Positions 9,517-17,599 of a stretch of DNA of 64,000 nucleotides are shown here, one piece after another. The stretch's first letter is position 1; each line of letters opens with the position of its first letter. The stretch is from Paucibacter sp963740455 (lineage in GTDB: Bacteria > Pseudomonadota > Gammaproteobacteria > Burkholderiales > Burkholderiaceae_C), in assembly GCA_963740455.1 (NCBI GenBank), contig CAVUEF010000014.1, forward strand, positions 1 to 64,000. Direction: 5' to 3'. The translations under genes and the position numbers were made by a program. The notes below the pieces were generated by a model that saw nothing but the letters and a program-made list of their open reading frames with translations, ran no database searches and was not told where the DNA came from.

Positions 9517-10797
9517 ATGACAGCGATTCCGCCACGAACCCTCGCTTCCCGCTCGCTTCGCAGGCATTACGCCGCGATGCTTGGAATGCTGTGTGCTGCA
9601 GCTTTCTCGGCCACGGCATTGGGCGCGCCGGTGACGATCAGCACGCCATTCATGAACCTGGAGAACCGGAACTACAACTCCCTCGGTTTCGGCGTCGGGC
9701 AATTCATGCGATTTGGCGCCAACTCCGTCGTACCCAACGGCAGCGCGGGCACGACAGGCCGCGCCATCCGAAACTCTGACGGCATGTGGCGCACGCTGAA
9801 CTTCGCGCCGTTTCCGTTGGCCCCCAATTGGTTCGACCGCTACTTGATCGATAGCCCGGCATATCGTGGCGACTGGACATTGAAGTTCACCAATGGCGCC
9901 GACTTCGCCACCGCCGCCGTGAACCTGTCGCCGGCTGCCACGCAGGCCCCCTTCATCAACAGCATAACGCTGTCGGGCTCGAGCAACGCGCCCACGTTCA
10001 GCTGGACACCGCCGCCCGGCGCGGTCGTCAACGGCTACCGCGTGAACATCTTCGACAAGTCGATCATCACGCCGACGAGTAGCGGCAACATTGTCAGTAT
10101 CAATCTGCGGCCGAACGTGACGTCCTACACTGTGAATCCGGCCGACTTCACGGTCCCTGGATACGCCTTCGAGCTCGGCAAGAACTACTCGATCGAGATG
10201 TCGCTGATCCAAACCAAAGACGGCAGCAACACCAATCTCGGCAACTCGAACATCCAGGCGATTGCCCGCTCCTACGCAGACTTCACGCCAAACAATGGCG
10301 GTGGCCCGCCGGTCAACCTGCCAGTCGTATTGGAGAACGGCTCATACAAGTTCGACATGAGCATCGTCGCCGGCCAGACCTACTACATTGATCCAGAAGT
10401 GGCCATCGGCTACGACTATGCGATTGGCGTCGGCGACCCGAACTTCGCCACCGTTGACCTGCCGGAGAACATTGGCGATGGCCTGTTTGACATCTACAGC
10501 TTTGACGCATTCGATGCGCTTGTCCTGCTGGCCCACGACTGGAACGGCGCCAATGTCTTCGACTTCGGCGCTGGCGGTGTGAGCCGCTTCCGCGTGATGG
10601 GCATCGAAACCGGCGCTGGGCTGGACCCGACCAATACGACGGCCTTCGTGACCGGTCTCACCTTCACCGGTAGCGGCCAGTTCACTGGAACACAGACGCC
10701 TATCACTGTCACCGTAGACGTGCCCGAGCCGCCCGCGTTAGCGCTGGTGGGCTTGGCACTGGCGGGCCTTGGACTGAGGCGTAGGCGGCAAGGCTGA
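9517..10797 (+). CDS. PEP-CTERM sorting domain protein
   Basis: An exported protein of 426 residues. The ATG at 9517 has AAGGAG six bases upstream. An N-terminal signal peptide (RRHYAAMLGMLCAAAFSATA, then LGAPV) is followed by an Asn/Thr/Gly-rich, low-Cys exterior region with a fibronectin-like stretch near residues 155-230. The C-terminus is a classic PEP-CTERM signal: VPEP, a transmembrane helix, then an RRRRQ cluster. Such proteins are processed by exosortase (EpsH/XrtA) and sorted to the envelope or exopolysaccharide; none is encoded in this window. The stop codon coincides with the start of a putA 3'-end duplicate, so the gene looks like inserted cargo. Confidence 0.85.
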   Translation: MTAIPPRTLASRSLRRHYAAMLGMLCAAAFSATALGAPVTISTPFMNLENRNYNSLGFGVGQFMRFGANSVVPNGSAGTTGRAIRNSDGMWRTLNFAPFPLAPNWFDRYLIDSPAYRGDWTLKFTNGADFATAAVNLSPAATQAPFINSITLSGSSNAPTFSWTPPPGAVVNGYRVNIFDKSIITPTSSGNIVSINLRPNVTSYTVNPADFTVPGYAFELGKNYSIEMSLIQTKDGSNTNLGNSNIQAIARSYADFTPNNGGGPPVNLPVVLENGSYKFDMSIVAGQTYYIDPEVAIGYDYAIGVGDPNFATVDLPENIGDGLFDIYSFDAFDALVLLAHDWNGANVFDFGAGGVSRFRVMGIETGAGLDPTNTTAFVTGLTFTGSGQFTGTQTPITVTVDVPEPPALALVGLALAGLGLRRRRQG

Positions 10798-11252
10798 AGC
10801 GCGAAGCGAGACTCATCGGCGAGAGCAGGCTGCGCGGCGTGGTGCCAGGTCTTGTCGCCCCGGTCGCGTTCGAGATCACCAGCATCGGCGAGATCCGGCA
10901 GGAAATCTTCGGCCCGGTGCTGCATGTGCTGCGCTGGGACGGCGCGCCCGAGGCCGTGATCGCGCAAATCAATGCGCTGGGCTATGGCCTGACATTGGGA
11001 TTGCAAACGCGCATCGACTCGCGTGCCGTGCGGCTGGCAGCGCGCGCGCGCATCGGTAATGTCTACGTGAACCGCAACATCATCGGTGCCGTGGTCGGCG
11101 TCCAACCCTTCGGCGGCGAAGGCCTGTCAGGCACCGGGCCCAAGGCGGGCGGCCCGCACTATCTGCTGCGTTTCTGCGCCGAACAGACCCTGACCATCAA
11201 CACCACCGCAGCGGGCGGCAATGTGGAGTTGCTGGCGCATGGCAACGGTTAG
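10791..11252 (+). pseudogene. duplicated putA 3'-end fragment (copy 2)
   Basis: This encodes about the last 150 residues of a PutA aldehyde dehydrogenase domain in an open frame with a normal stop (TAG, 11250-11252), but no start or catalytic Cys. Alignment with putA begins at GGCTGAAGCGCGA (10792), matching putA from 8658, and runs to LLAHG. The first 100 bases differ considerably and include a 9-nt indel. From ATCTTCGGC onward there are 13 base differences over about 330 bp, all silent third-position changes. That pattern shows both copies diverged while encoding functional enzymes, so one is of foreign or paralogous origin. Confidence 0.9.
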
Positions 11253-11327
11253 CCGCCGCTTGCCCTCTCGAGATCTGCCGGGCCAGCGGGCTGCCAATCC
11301 GGCACGATTGACGCTGCCCCGCGGGGC

Positions 11328-12833
11328 CTAATCGCCCTCCTGGAATGCCTCGTCACGCTTTTTGCTGACGCTGGGCATCAGCACCGAGGTCAACGCGATC
11401 AGTGCCAGTACCAGCATGCTGGCGCTGATCGGGCGCGTCACGAATACCGTGGCATCGCCGTGCGAAATCAGCAGGGCGCGGCGCAGGTATTCCTCCATCA
11501 TCGGGCCGAGGATGAATCCGAGCAGCATCGGCGCGGGTTCGCAGTCGAGCTTGGCGAAGATATAGCCAAGCAGCCCAAACAGCACCATCAGGTAGACGTC
11601 GAACTCGGTATTGTTGAGGCTGAACACCCCGATCGCACAGAACACCAGGACCGCCGGAAACAGCAGATGGTAGGGCACCATCACGATGCGCACCCATATC
11701 CCGATCAGCGGCAGGTTGAGCACGACCAGGAAGAAATTGCCGATCCACATCGAGGCGATCACGCCCCAGAACAGCGCCGGCTGCTCGGTCATGACCATCG
11801 GGCCGGGCTGGATTCCGTGGATGATCATGGCACCTATCATCAACGCCATGACCGGATTGGACGGAATGCCCAAGGTCAGCATCGGAATGAAGGAAGTCTG
11901 GGCGCCCGCGTTGTTGGCCGCTTCCGGCGCGGCCACGCCTTCGATGGCGCCGGTGCCGAGTTCGGCAGAGTGCTTGGAGACCTTCTTCTCCAACGCGTAA
12001 GCCGCGAACGAGCCCATGACCGATCCGCTGCCGGGCAGAATGCCCACCGCAGAGCCTAGCAGGGTGCCGCGCAGGATAGGCGCCACCATGCGCTTCCAGT
12101 CCTCCCGGGTCGGCATCAAGGTGGACAGCTTGCTGACGACCATGGAACGGGTCGCTTCGCTCTCCAGATTGCGGATGATTTCGCCGATGCCGAACATGCC
12201 CATTGCCACGACCACGAAACCGATGCCGTCGTAAAGGGCCGGCGTCTCGAAGGTGTAGCGGGTGATGCCGGAGTTGACGTCGGTACCGATCAGGCCGAGC
12301 AGCAAACCGAGGATGACCATGCCGACCGCCTGGACCAGTGAGCCGTGTGCCAGCACGACCGAGGCGACCAGGCCGAGCACCATCAGCGAGAAGTAGTCGG
12401 CCGCGCCGAACTTGAGCGCAAACTCGGCCAGCGGCGGGGCGAACAAGGCCAGCAGGAAAGTTGCCACCGTGCCCGCGAAAAACGACCCGATGGCGGCTGT
12501 GGTCAGAGCGACGCCGGCACGGCCTTTGAGCGCCATCTGGTAACCGTCCAGGGTGGTGATGACCGAAGCCGCCTCCCCCGGCAGGTTGATCAGGATCGAC
12601 GTCGTGGAACCACCGTACTGCGAGCCATAGTAGATGCCCGACAGCATGATCAAGGCGGTCACCGGCGGGAACGTGAAGGTCATCGGCAGCAGCATGGCGA
12701 TGGTGGCCGTCGGCCCCAAGCCCGGCAGCACGCCGATCAGCGTACCCAGGAACACGCCTATCAGGCAGTACAGCAAGTTGTTGAACGTCAGGGCCGCGGA
12801 GAAGCCCAGCGAGAGATGTTCGAACAGTTCCAT
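11328..12833 (-). CDS. tctA: tripartite tricarboxylate transporter, large permease subunit TctA
   Basis: A 501-residue polytopic membrane protein with the TctA signature near the N-terminus (GVLPGLGPTATIAMLLP, then YYGSQYGGSTTSILINLPG) and a second related block around SGSVMGSFAAYALEKK and GAQTSFIPMLTLGIPSN. It is the large subunit of a secondary transporter that takes solute from the TctC binding protein. It is last in the operon tctC-tctB-tctA, starting 14 bp after tctB ends. Substrates of this family include citrate and other carboxylates; the one here is not predictable. Confidence 0.92.
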   Translation of the reverse strand: MELFEHLSLGFSAALTFNNLLYCLIGVFLGTLIGVLPGLGPTATIAMLLPMTFTFPPVTALIMLSGIYYGSQYGGSTTSILINLPGEAASVITTLDGYQMALKGRAGVALTTAAIGSFFAGTVATFLLALFAPPLAEFALKFGAADYFSLMVLGLVASVVLAHGSLVQAVGMVILGLLLGLIGTDVNSGITRYTFETPALYDGIGFVVVAMGMFGIGEIIRNLESEATRSMVVSKLSTLMPTREDWKRMVAPILRGTLLGSAVGILPGSGSVMGSFAAYALEKKVSKHSAELGTGAIEGVAAPEAANNAGAQTSFIPMLTLGIPSNPVMALMIGAMIIHGIQPGPMVMTEQPALFWGVIASMWIGNFFLVVLNLPLIGIWVRIVMVPYHLLFPAVLVFCAIGVFSLNNTEFDVYLMVLFGLLGYIFAKLDCEPAPMLLGFILGPMMEEYLRRALLISHGDATVFVTRPISASMLVLALIALTSVLMPSVSKKRDEAFQEGD

Positions 12834-12847
12834 GCGAGCCCCTTGAG

Positions 12848-13309
12848 CTATGCGCCGAACCAGGAGCCGAGCAGGGGCAAAGGTATCCCCAGGCCCTTGA
12901 CGAATATCAGCGAAGAAAAGAAGGCGAGTCCGCCCGCCAGTGCCAGCGAATGCCTCCAGTTGAATCTGATGCTGGCCCGTGAACTGAGCAACACCATGAC
13001 GATGATGGAAATCACCAGGCCGGCGCCGCGCACCAAGACGCCGAACAGGACGATCGCCACCAGAATTGTTGCCAGTGCCCTGAACGCGAATGGGTCGACC
13101 GGCGGCCCGGCAACAATCAGCGCCCTGACCATGGAGAGCGCCCCCACCGCGGCCAGCAGCGCGCCGAGTATGGTCGGGAAATACGCCGGGCCCATTTTCG
13201 TGCCGGTGCCCATGTCGTAGTCCCGGCTGATGACGATGACCGCGAGGCCGATAAAGGCGTAAATGGCGCCGGCCCAGAATTCCCTGGGATTGCGAATCTT
13301 GGAACTCAT
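12848..13309 (-). CDS. tctB: tripartite tricarboxylate transporter, small permease subunit TctB
   Basis: A 153-residue protein with four predicted membrane helices (EFWAGAIYAFIGLAVIVI, YFPTILGALLAAVGALSM, LATILVAIVLFGVLV, LALAGGLAFFSSLIFV) and the TctB-like segment YDMGTGTKMGPAYFP. The ATG at 13309 is preceded by AGGAG. It is the weakly conserved small subunit that partners TctA. It lies between tctC and tctA with 19-bp and 14-bp gaps, a single transcription unit. Confidence 0.88.
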   Translation of the reverse strand: MSSKIRNPREFWAGAIYAFIGLAVIVISRDYDMGTGTKMGPAYFPTILGALLAAVGALSMVRALIVAGPPVDPFAFRALATILVAIVLFGVLVRGAGLVISIIVMVLLSSRASIRFNWRHSLALAGGLAFFSSLIFVKGLGIPLPLLGSWFGA

Positions 13310-13328
13310 GGCCGGTCTCCTGGTAAGG

Positions 13329-14324
13329 TCAATCGGCGTAGACGCCAGCCTTCTTGAGGATCGGTCCCCACTTGTCGATCTCGGCTTTGAGATGCGCGCG
13401 CAGGGCCTCCGGCGTGGCACGGTTGTCGGCGACAGGCTCGGTGCCGAGTTCGGCGAATCGTTGCCGCACGTTGGCGTCCTTCAGTGCAAATTTGAGCGCC
13501 TTGTCGATGCGCTCGATGATCGGCTTGGGCGTTCCCTTCGGCGCATACAGGCCGTGCCACACCACCACCTCGAAATTCGGCAGCCCGGCCTCATTCATGG
13601 TCGGAACGTCCGGCAAGGACGGCACGCGTGTCATGGACGTCACGCCGTAGGCCTTGATCTTGCCGCCCTTGATCTGACCGGTGGTATTGGTGGTCTGATC
13701 GCACATGATGTCGACCTGGCCGCCCAGCAGATCATTCATTGCCGGACCCGTGCCCTTGAAAGGAACGGTGGTCAGATCCGTCTGGATGGCGCTCATGAAC
13801 AGCGTCCCGCACAGATGCGAGGCGGCGCCGAGACCGGCATTGGCCAGGGTCACTTTGTCCTTGTGGGCTTTGACATAGGCGATCAGCTCCTTCAGATCCT
13901 TGGCCGGGAAATCCTTGCGGGCCACCAGCGTCATCGGAACGTCCGTCACCAGACCGATCGGCTCGAAGTCGTCGATGGGGTTGTAGGGCAGCTTGCGATA
14001 CAAGGCCGGCGCCGTCGATTGGCCGATGTGGTGGATGAACAGCGTGTAACCGTCCGGCGCAGAGCGCGCCACCCGGGCAGCGGCGACAGTGCCGCCCGCA
14101 CCGGCGACATTTTCGATGATGACCTGTTGCTTGAGGTCAGTGCCCATCGCCTGGCCGATCACGCGCGCGACGGTATCGGTGGGTCCCCCGGCCGCGAACG
14201 GCACAACCAGGGTGATGACCTTGGACGGAAAGGTATCCGCCGCCTGGGCCGGTGCAATCATGGAAGACACCGACACCAGCAAGGCTGCGACGGCGACGAA
14301 CGATTTTTTGAAATGCGACTTCAA
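13329..14324 (-). CDS. tctC: tripartite tricarboxylate transporter solute-binding protein (TctC/Bug family)
   Basis: A periplasmic binding protein of 331 residues. The start is taken as TTG at 14324: GGAGG lies six bases upstream and the product then begins with a clean signal peptide ending APAQA-ADTFPSK. Bug-family hallmarks follow: ITLVVPFAAGGPTDTVAR, ENVAGAGGTVAAARVARSAPDG and CDQTTNTTGQIKGGKIKAYG. Family expansion is typical of Burkholderiales. It is first in the tctCBA operon. A 9-bp perfect palindrome lies 34 bases upstream of the start and may regulate it. The operon sits between two putA 3'-end remnants. Confidence 0.92.
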   Translation of the reverse strand: MKSHFKKSFVAVAALLVSVSSMIAPAQAADTFPSKVITLVVPFAAGGPTDTVARVIGQAMGTDLKQQVIIENVAGAGGTVAAARVARSAPDGYTLFIHHIGQSTAPALYRKLPYNPIDDFEPIGLVTDVPMTLVARKDFPAKDLKELIAYVKAHKDKVTLANAGLGAASHLCGTLFMSAIQTDLTTVPFKGTGPAMNDLLGGQVDIMCDQTTNTTGQIKGGKIKAYGVTSMTRVPSLPDVPTMNEAGLPNFEVVVWHGLYAPKGTPKPIIERIDKALKFALKDANVRQRFAELGTEPVADNRATPEALRAHLKAEIDKWGPILKKAGVYAD

Positions 14325-14357
14325 GCTACACCTCCAGATAAGTTTGAGCACCAATGG

Positions 14358-14378
14358 CAGCCCTCGATCCGAGGGCTG
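14358..14378 (-). promoter_or_regulatory. perfect 9-bp inverted repeat in the tctC leader
   Basis: CAGCCCTCG and CGAGGGCTG flank the loop ATC, 34 bases upstream of the tctC TTG start. As DNA it could be an operator; as RNA it would be a tight stem-loop just above the ribosome-binding site. The sequence does not decide between these. Confidence 0.45.
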
Positions 14379-14607
14379 ATGCGGACCGACCCTCAAGCTG
14401 CGTTCCGTTGGCTGCATCCGGCAGCCCCCTCTTCCGGTCGGAACTTACCCAAATATGCACATGACGGCAAGGGAGGGTCGAGGCAAAGACGACGCGGTCA
14501 GCAGCATCTTTGAGACTACACAATAAGTGCATAGGTACTCGTACGGGAAAGTCCTGATGGCTATTTCATCAAGGCGCGTCGAGTTCTCACTGCAGCGACG
14601 ATGAGCC
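14379..14607. other. tctC upstream region
   Basis: About 230 bp between the tctC leader palindrome and the third putA remnant. It must contain the tctC promoter on the minus strand. I see no convincing open reading frame or repeat. It is moderately more AT-rich than neighbouring coding DNA around 14510-14580. Confidence 0.4.
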
Positions 14608-14806
14608 CCAGGAGGACCCGGTGCTGCATCTGCTGCGCCGGAACAGCGAGCCCGGGACCGTGATCGCGCAAATCGATGCGTTGGGTGGCCTGACCTTGGG
14701 TTTGCAGACGCGCATCGGCAATGTCTATGTGAACCACAAGGCGGCCCGCATTACCGGTTCCGCTTCTGCGCCGAGCAGACGCTGATCATCAACACCCGCG
14801 GCTGCT
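14608..14806 (+). pseudogene. decayed putA 3'-end remnant (copy 3)
   Basis: Collinear blocks of the putA 3' end survive: CCCGGTGCTGCAT at 14618, GTGATCGCGCAAATC at 14660, ACGCGCATCGGCAATGTCTA at 14709 and GCCGAGCAGACGCTGATC at 14773. Segments between them are deleted; one deletion ends at the short direct repeat CGCATCG, another removes the block after GTGAACC. No usable reading frame remains. It lies only about 50 bp before proC, in the same orientation as putA and copy 2, and probably marks the older edge of an ancestral putA-proC junction. Confidence 0.85.
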
Positions 14807-14858
14807 TGCGTGATCATCGAGCCCCATCCTGCATCAGCGCCTCGCTACACTTGCGACC

Positions 14859-15683
14859 ATGCAAAGTACAGCCACTCCAACAATCGCCTTTATCGGCGGC
14901 GGCAATATGGCCAGCGCGGTGATCGGCGGCTTGATTCGCAGCGGCTGCGCGCCGGTCAGGCTGATCGTGGTCGAGCCTTTCGAGGCGCAGCGCAGCAAGC
15001 TGGCTGCCGACTTCGGCGTACAAGCGCTTGCACAGGCTGACGCTTCGCTGCAAGCCGCCGCGCTGGTGTTGTGGGCCGTCAAGCCGCAGTTGTTTGCGCA
15101 AGCCGCAGCGCCTTGCGCGCGGCATGTGCAGCAGGCCTTGCAACTCTCGGTGATGGCCGGCATTCGCAGCAGCGCCATCGTCAGTGCGACCGGCTCCAGG
15201 CGGGTGGTACGCGCGATGCCCAACACGCCGGCCTTGATAGGCCAGGGCATTGCCGGCCTGTATGCGCGGCCCGAAGTGAGCGCAACTGATCGCGCCTGGG
15301 TCGAGCAGGTGCTGGCGCCCACCGGCGCCACGCTGTGGGTCGAGCACGAGTCGCAGCTCGACGCGGTAACCGCACTGTCGGGGTCAGGCCCGGCTTACTT
15401 TTTCTACATGGTCGAGGCCATGATTGCGGCTGCCGTTGAGATGGGTCTGAGCGAGGCTCAGGGCCGTCAACTTGCGCTGGCCACCTGCGCCGGCGCAGCC
15501 GCTCTGGCGCAACAGTCGGCTGAATCGGTCACGGCGCTGCGCGAACGTGTCACCTCCAAGGGCGGCACGACCGATGCAGCGATCAGCAGTCTTGATGCTG
15601 ATGGTGTGCATGCGGCGATTCAGCGCGCCGTGCTGGCGGCCGAGAGGCGCGCGCAAGCGCTGGGCGACGAGTTCGGCGGCTGA
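14859..15683 (+). CDS. proC: pyrroline-5-carboxylate reductase
   Basis: Last step of proline synthesis: NAD(P)H-dependent reduction of P5C. The 274 residues include the Rossmann motif FIGGGNMASAVIGGL, the conserved VKPQ and MPNTPALIGQG segments, and the C-terminal signature ALSGSGPAYFFYMVEAM with VTSKGGTT. Length is normal. It lies downstream of putA in the same direction, separated from it only by the accreted cargo, so catabolic and biosynthetic proline genes were probably once neighbours. It is convergent with ubiA, 19 bp away. Confidence 0.95.
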   Translation: MQSTATPTIAFIGGGNMASAVIGGLIRSGCAPVRLIVVEPFEAQRSKLAADFGVQALAQADASLQAAALVLWAVKPQLFAQAAAPCARHVQQALQLSVMAGIRSSAIVSATGSRRVVRAMPNTPALIGQGIAGLYARPEVSATDRAWVEQVLAPTGATLWVEHESQLDAVTALSGSGPAYFFYMVEAMIAAAVEMGLSEAQGRQLALATCAGAAALAQQSAESVTALRERVTSKGGTTDAAISSLDADGVHAAIQRAVLAAERRAQALGDEFGG

Positions 15684-15702
15684 GCCTGCGCGACCCGCAG
15701 TC

Positions 15703-16605
15703 TCAGCGCAAGCTCAAATCCAGCGCCGTGCCTGCAAACACCGCAAACCCGAGCCAGTGGTTTTGGCGGAAGGCCTTGAAGCAGCCTTCGCGCGAGCGGT
15801 TCTTGATCAGGCTGTAGTGCCAGACGACTTGCACCGCCGCCACCGCGATGCCCAGCAAGAACATCTTGCCCAGGCCCAGGCGCAGACCGAGGAAGGTCCA
15901 GCTCGCCAGATAGACCGCGTAGAAGGCCATCACGCCGGCCACGTCGAAGCGGCCCAAGGTCAGCGCCGAGGTCTTGATACTCAGCCGGACGTCGTCGTCG
16001 CGATCGACCATCGCGTATTCGGTGTCATAGGCCAGCACCCAGAACAGATTCGACACCAGCAAGCCCCAGGCCGTCAGTGGCACGGCGGCGTGGATGGCTT
16101 CGAAGCCCCATTGCATGCCGCCCAGCGCGCTCGAGAAAGCCATCGGTATGCCAAAACTGAAGGCCACGCCCAGCACCGCCTGCGGCATGGCCACCACCCG
16201 CTTGGCATAGGGATAGACGATGGCCACGGCGAGTGCCGCGAACGACAGCTCGATCGTGGGCGCGTTGGTTGTCAGCACCAGCAGGAAAGCCACCAGCGCA
16301 AGACCTGACCCCAGCAGCAGTGCTTGCCTGACCGAGACCGCGCCGCGGGTCACGGGACGCTGCGCGGTGCGCTTCACATGCCGATCGAACTCGCGATCGG
16401 CCACGTCGTTGACGCAGCAGCCGGCCGAGCGCATCAGCACCGTACCAGCGACGACTACCAGCAGCAAATGCCAGCCCGGCCAGCCGTCGGCCGCGATCCA
16501 CAGCGCCGACAGCGTCGGCCACAACAGCAACAGCCAGCCCGCAGGCCGGTCCCAGCGGATCAGGTCGAGGTAGACGGCGAGGCGGGACGGGGCGGCAGTG
16601 TTCAT
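15703..16605 (-). CDS. ubiA: 4-hydroxybenzoate octaprenyltransferase
   Basis: A membrane prenyltransferase that attaches the polyprenyl tail to 4-hydroxybenzoate in ubiquinone synthesis. The 300 residues have about eight hydrophobic helices and both Mg-prenyl-diphosphate motifs: NDVADREFD in the first loop and DTEYAMVDRDDD in the second. RWDRPAGWLLLLWPTLSALW is the usual N-terminal family signature. The ATG at 16605 is used; a GTG immediately before it at 16608 is possible. It is convergent with proC. Confidence 0.95.
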   Translation of the reverse strand: MNTAAPSRLAVYLDLIRWDRPAGWLLLLWPTLSALWIAADGWPGWHLLLVVVAGTVLMRSAGCCVNDVADREFDRHVKRTAQRPVTRGAVSVRQALLLGSGLALVAFLLVLTTNAPTIELSFAALAVAIVYPYAKRVVAMPQAVLGVAFSFGIPMAFSSALGGMQWGFEAIHAAVPLTAWGLLVSNLFWVLAYDTEYAMVDRDDDVRLSIKTSALTLGRFDVAGVMAFYAVYLASWTFLGLRLGLGKMFLLGIAVAAVQVVWHYSLIKNRSREGCFKAFRQNHWLGFAVFAGTALDLSLR

Positions 16606-16713
16606 CACCTCGCCATTCTGTCAGCTGGCAAGGCTGGGTGTATAACCCAGCGCAATCATTTTGCAGAACCTGTTCTCGCGCAACGGACAGGCTCTCTCAG
16701 CCAAGGAGCAAGC

Positions 16714-17415
16714 ATGGGCGCACAGTGGAAGGCCAAACACAAGGACCTGGCATCGAACGCCAAGGGGCGGGTTTTCGGCAAATTGTCGAAAGAAATCATG
16801 ATCGCGGCACGCAACGGCGCCGACCCTGACCTGAACCCGCGGCTGCGCATGGTCGTCGAGCAGGCAAAGAAGGTCTCGATGCCACGTGAAACGCTGGAGC
16901 GCGCCATCAAGAAGGGCGCCGGGCTGCTTGGTGACGCGGTGCACTATGAGCGCGTCACCTACGAAGGATTCGCCCCGCACCGCGTGCCCTTGATCGTCGA
17001 GTGCCTGACCGACAACATCAACCGCACCGTGTCCGAAATCCGCGTGCTGTTCCGCAAAGGGCAGCTCGGCGCGGCCGGATCGGTGGCCTGGGATTTCGAC
17101 CATCTGGGCCTGATCGAAGGCACACCGGTCAAGCCCGGCGCCGACGCCGAACTCGCCGCGATCGAGGCCGGTGCGCAGGATTTTGAAGTGAGCGAAGACG
17201 GCGGCGCCTTGTTCTTCAGCGACCCCGCCGACCTGGACCTGGTTTGCCGCGCGCTACCCCAACAGGGCTTCAATGTGGTGTCGGCCAAGCTCGGCTACCG
17301 CCCCAAGAACACCGTCAGTCTGAACGAGGCCGAAATGGAGGAAGTCGAGGCCTTTCTGGCCACCATCGACGCGCACGACGACGTGCAGGAGGTCTATGTC
17401 GGGCTGGCCGGCTGA
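16714..17415 (+). CDS. YebC/PmpR (TACO1) family protein
   Basis: A 233-residue YebC-family protein: MGAQWKAKHKDLASNAKGRVFGK at the N-terminus in pieces, ADPDLNPRLRMVVEQAKKVSMP, YEGFAPH, LTDNINRTVSEIR and a C-terminal acidic EVYVGLAG end. AAGGAG precedes the ATG at 16714. The family was long annotated as DNA-binding regulators; more recent work on relatives points to a ribosome-associated translation factor. The N-terminus is nearer the shorter, YeeN-like branch than canonical YebC, so it may be a second paralog. A GC-rich stem (CGCGCC/GGCGCG, 17439-17455) follows and may be a terminator. Confidence 0.88.
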   Translation: MGAQWKAKHKDLASNAKGRVFGKLSKEIMIAARNGADPDLNPRLRMVVEQAKKVSMPRETLERAIKKGAGLLGDAVHYERVTYEGFAPHRVPLIVECLTDNINRTVSEIRVLFRKGQLGAAGSVAWDFDHLGLIEGTPVKPGADAELAAIEAGAQDFEVSEDGGALFFSDPADLDLVCRALPQQGFNVVSAKLGYRPKNTVSLNEAEMEEVEAFLATIDAHDDVQEVYVGLAG

Positions 17416-17599
17416 AAGCTTGGCGGTTCTGGCTTGGCCGCGCCTTGGGGGCGCGCAACGCCCTTCTCTGCTCCACATGCGCATCCCTTGCCTTCTGAGC
17501 ATTTAGGCAACAAAACCCTCCCAACTCATTGGTTCGATTGAAAAGATGCGTTCGTATACTGGCCACGATCTTGGCTAAAAGACGAAGGCGAGCGCGAAC

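Noticed and set aside
10791..14806. Integrase-type attachment sites flanking the tct and PEP-CTERM cargo
   Set aside because: The repeated segments are 200-460 bp of gene end, far longer than att cores, and no integrase or tRNA target is present.
17439..17455. Rho-independent terminator after the YebC-family gene
   Set aside because: The six-bp GC stem has no following T-tract, so it is mentioned only in the gene entry.
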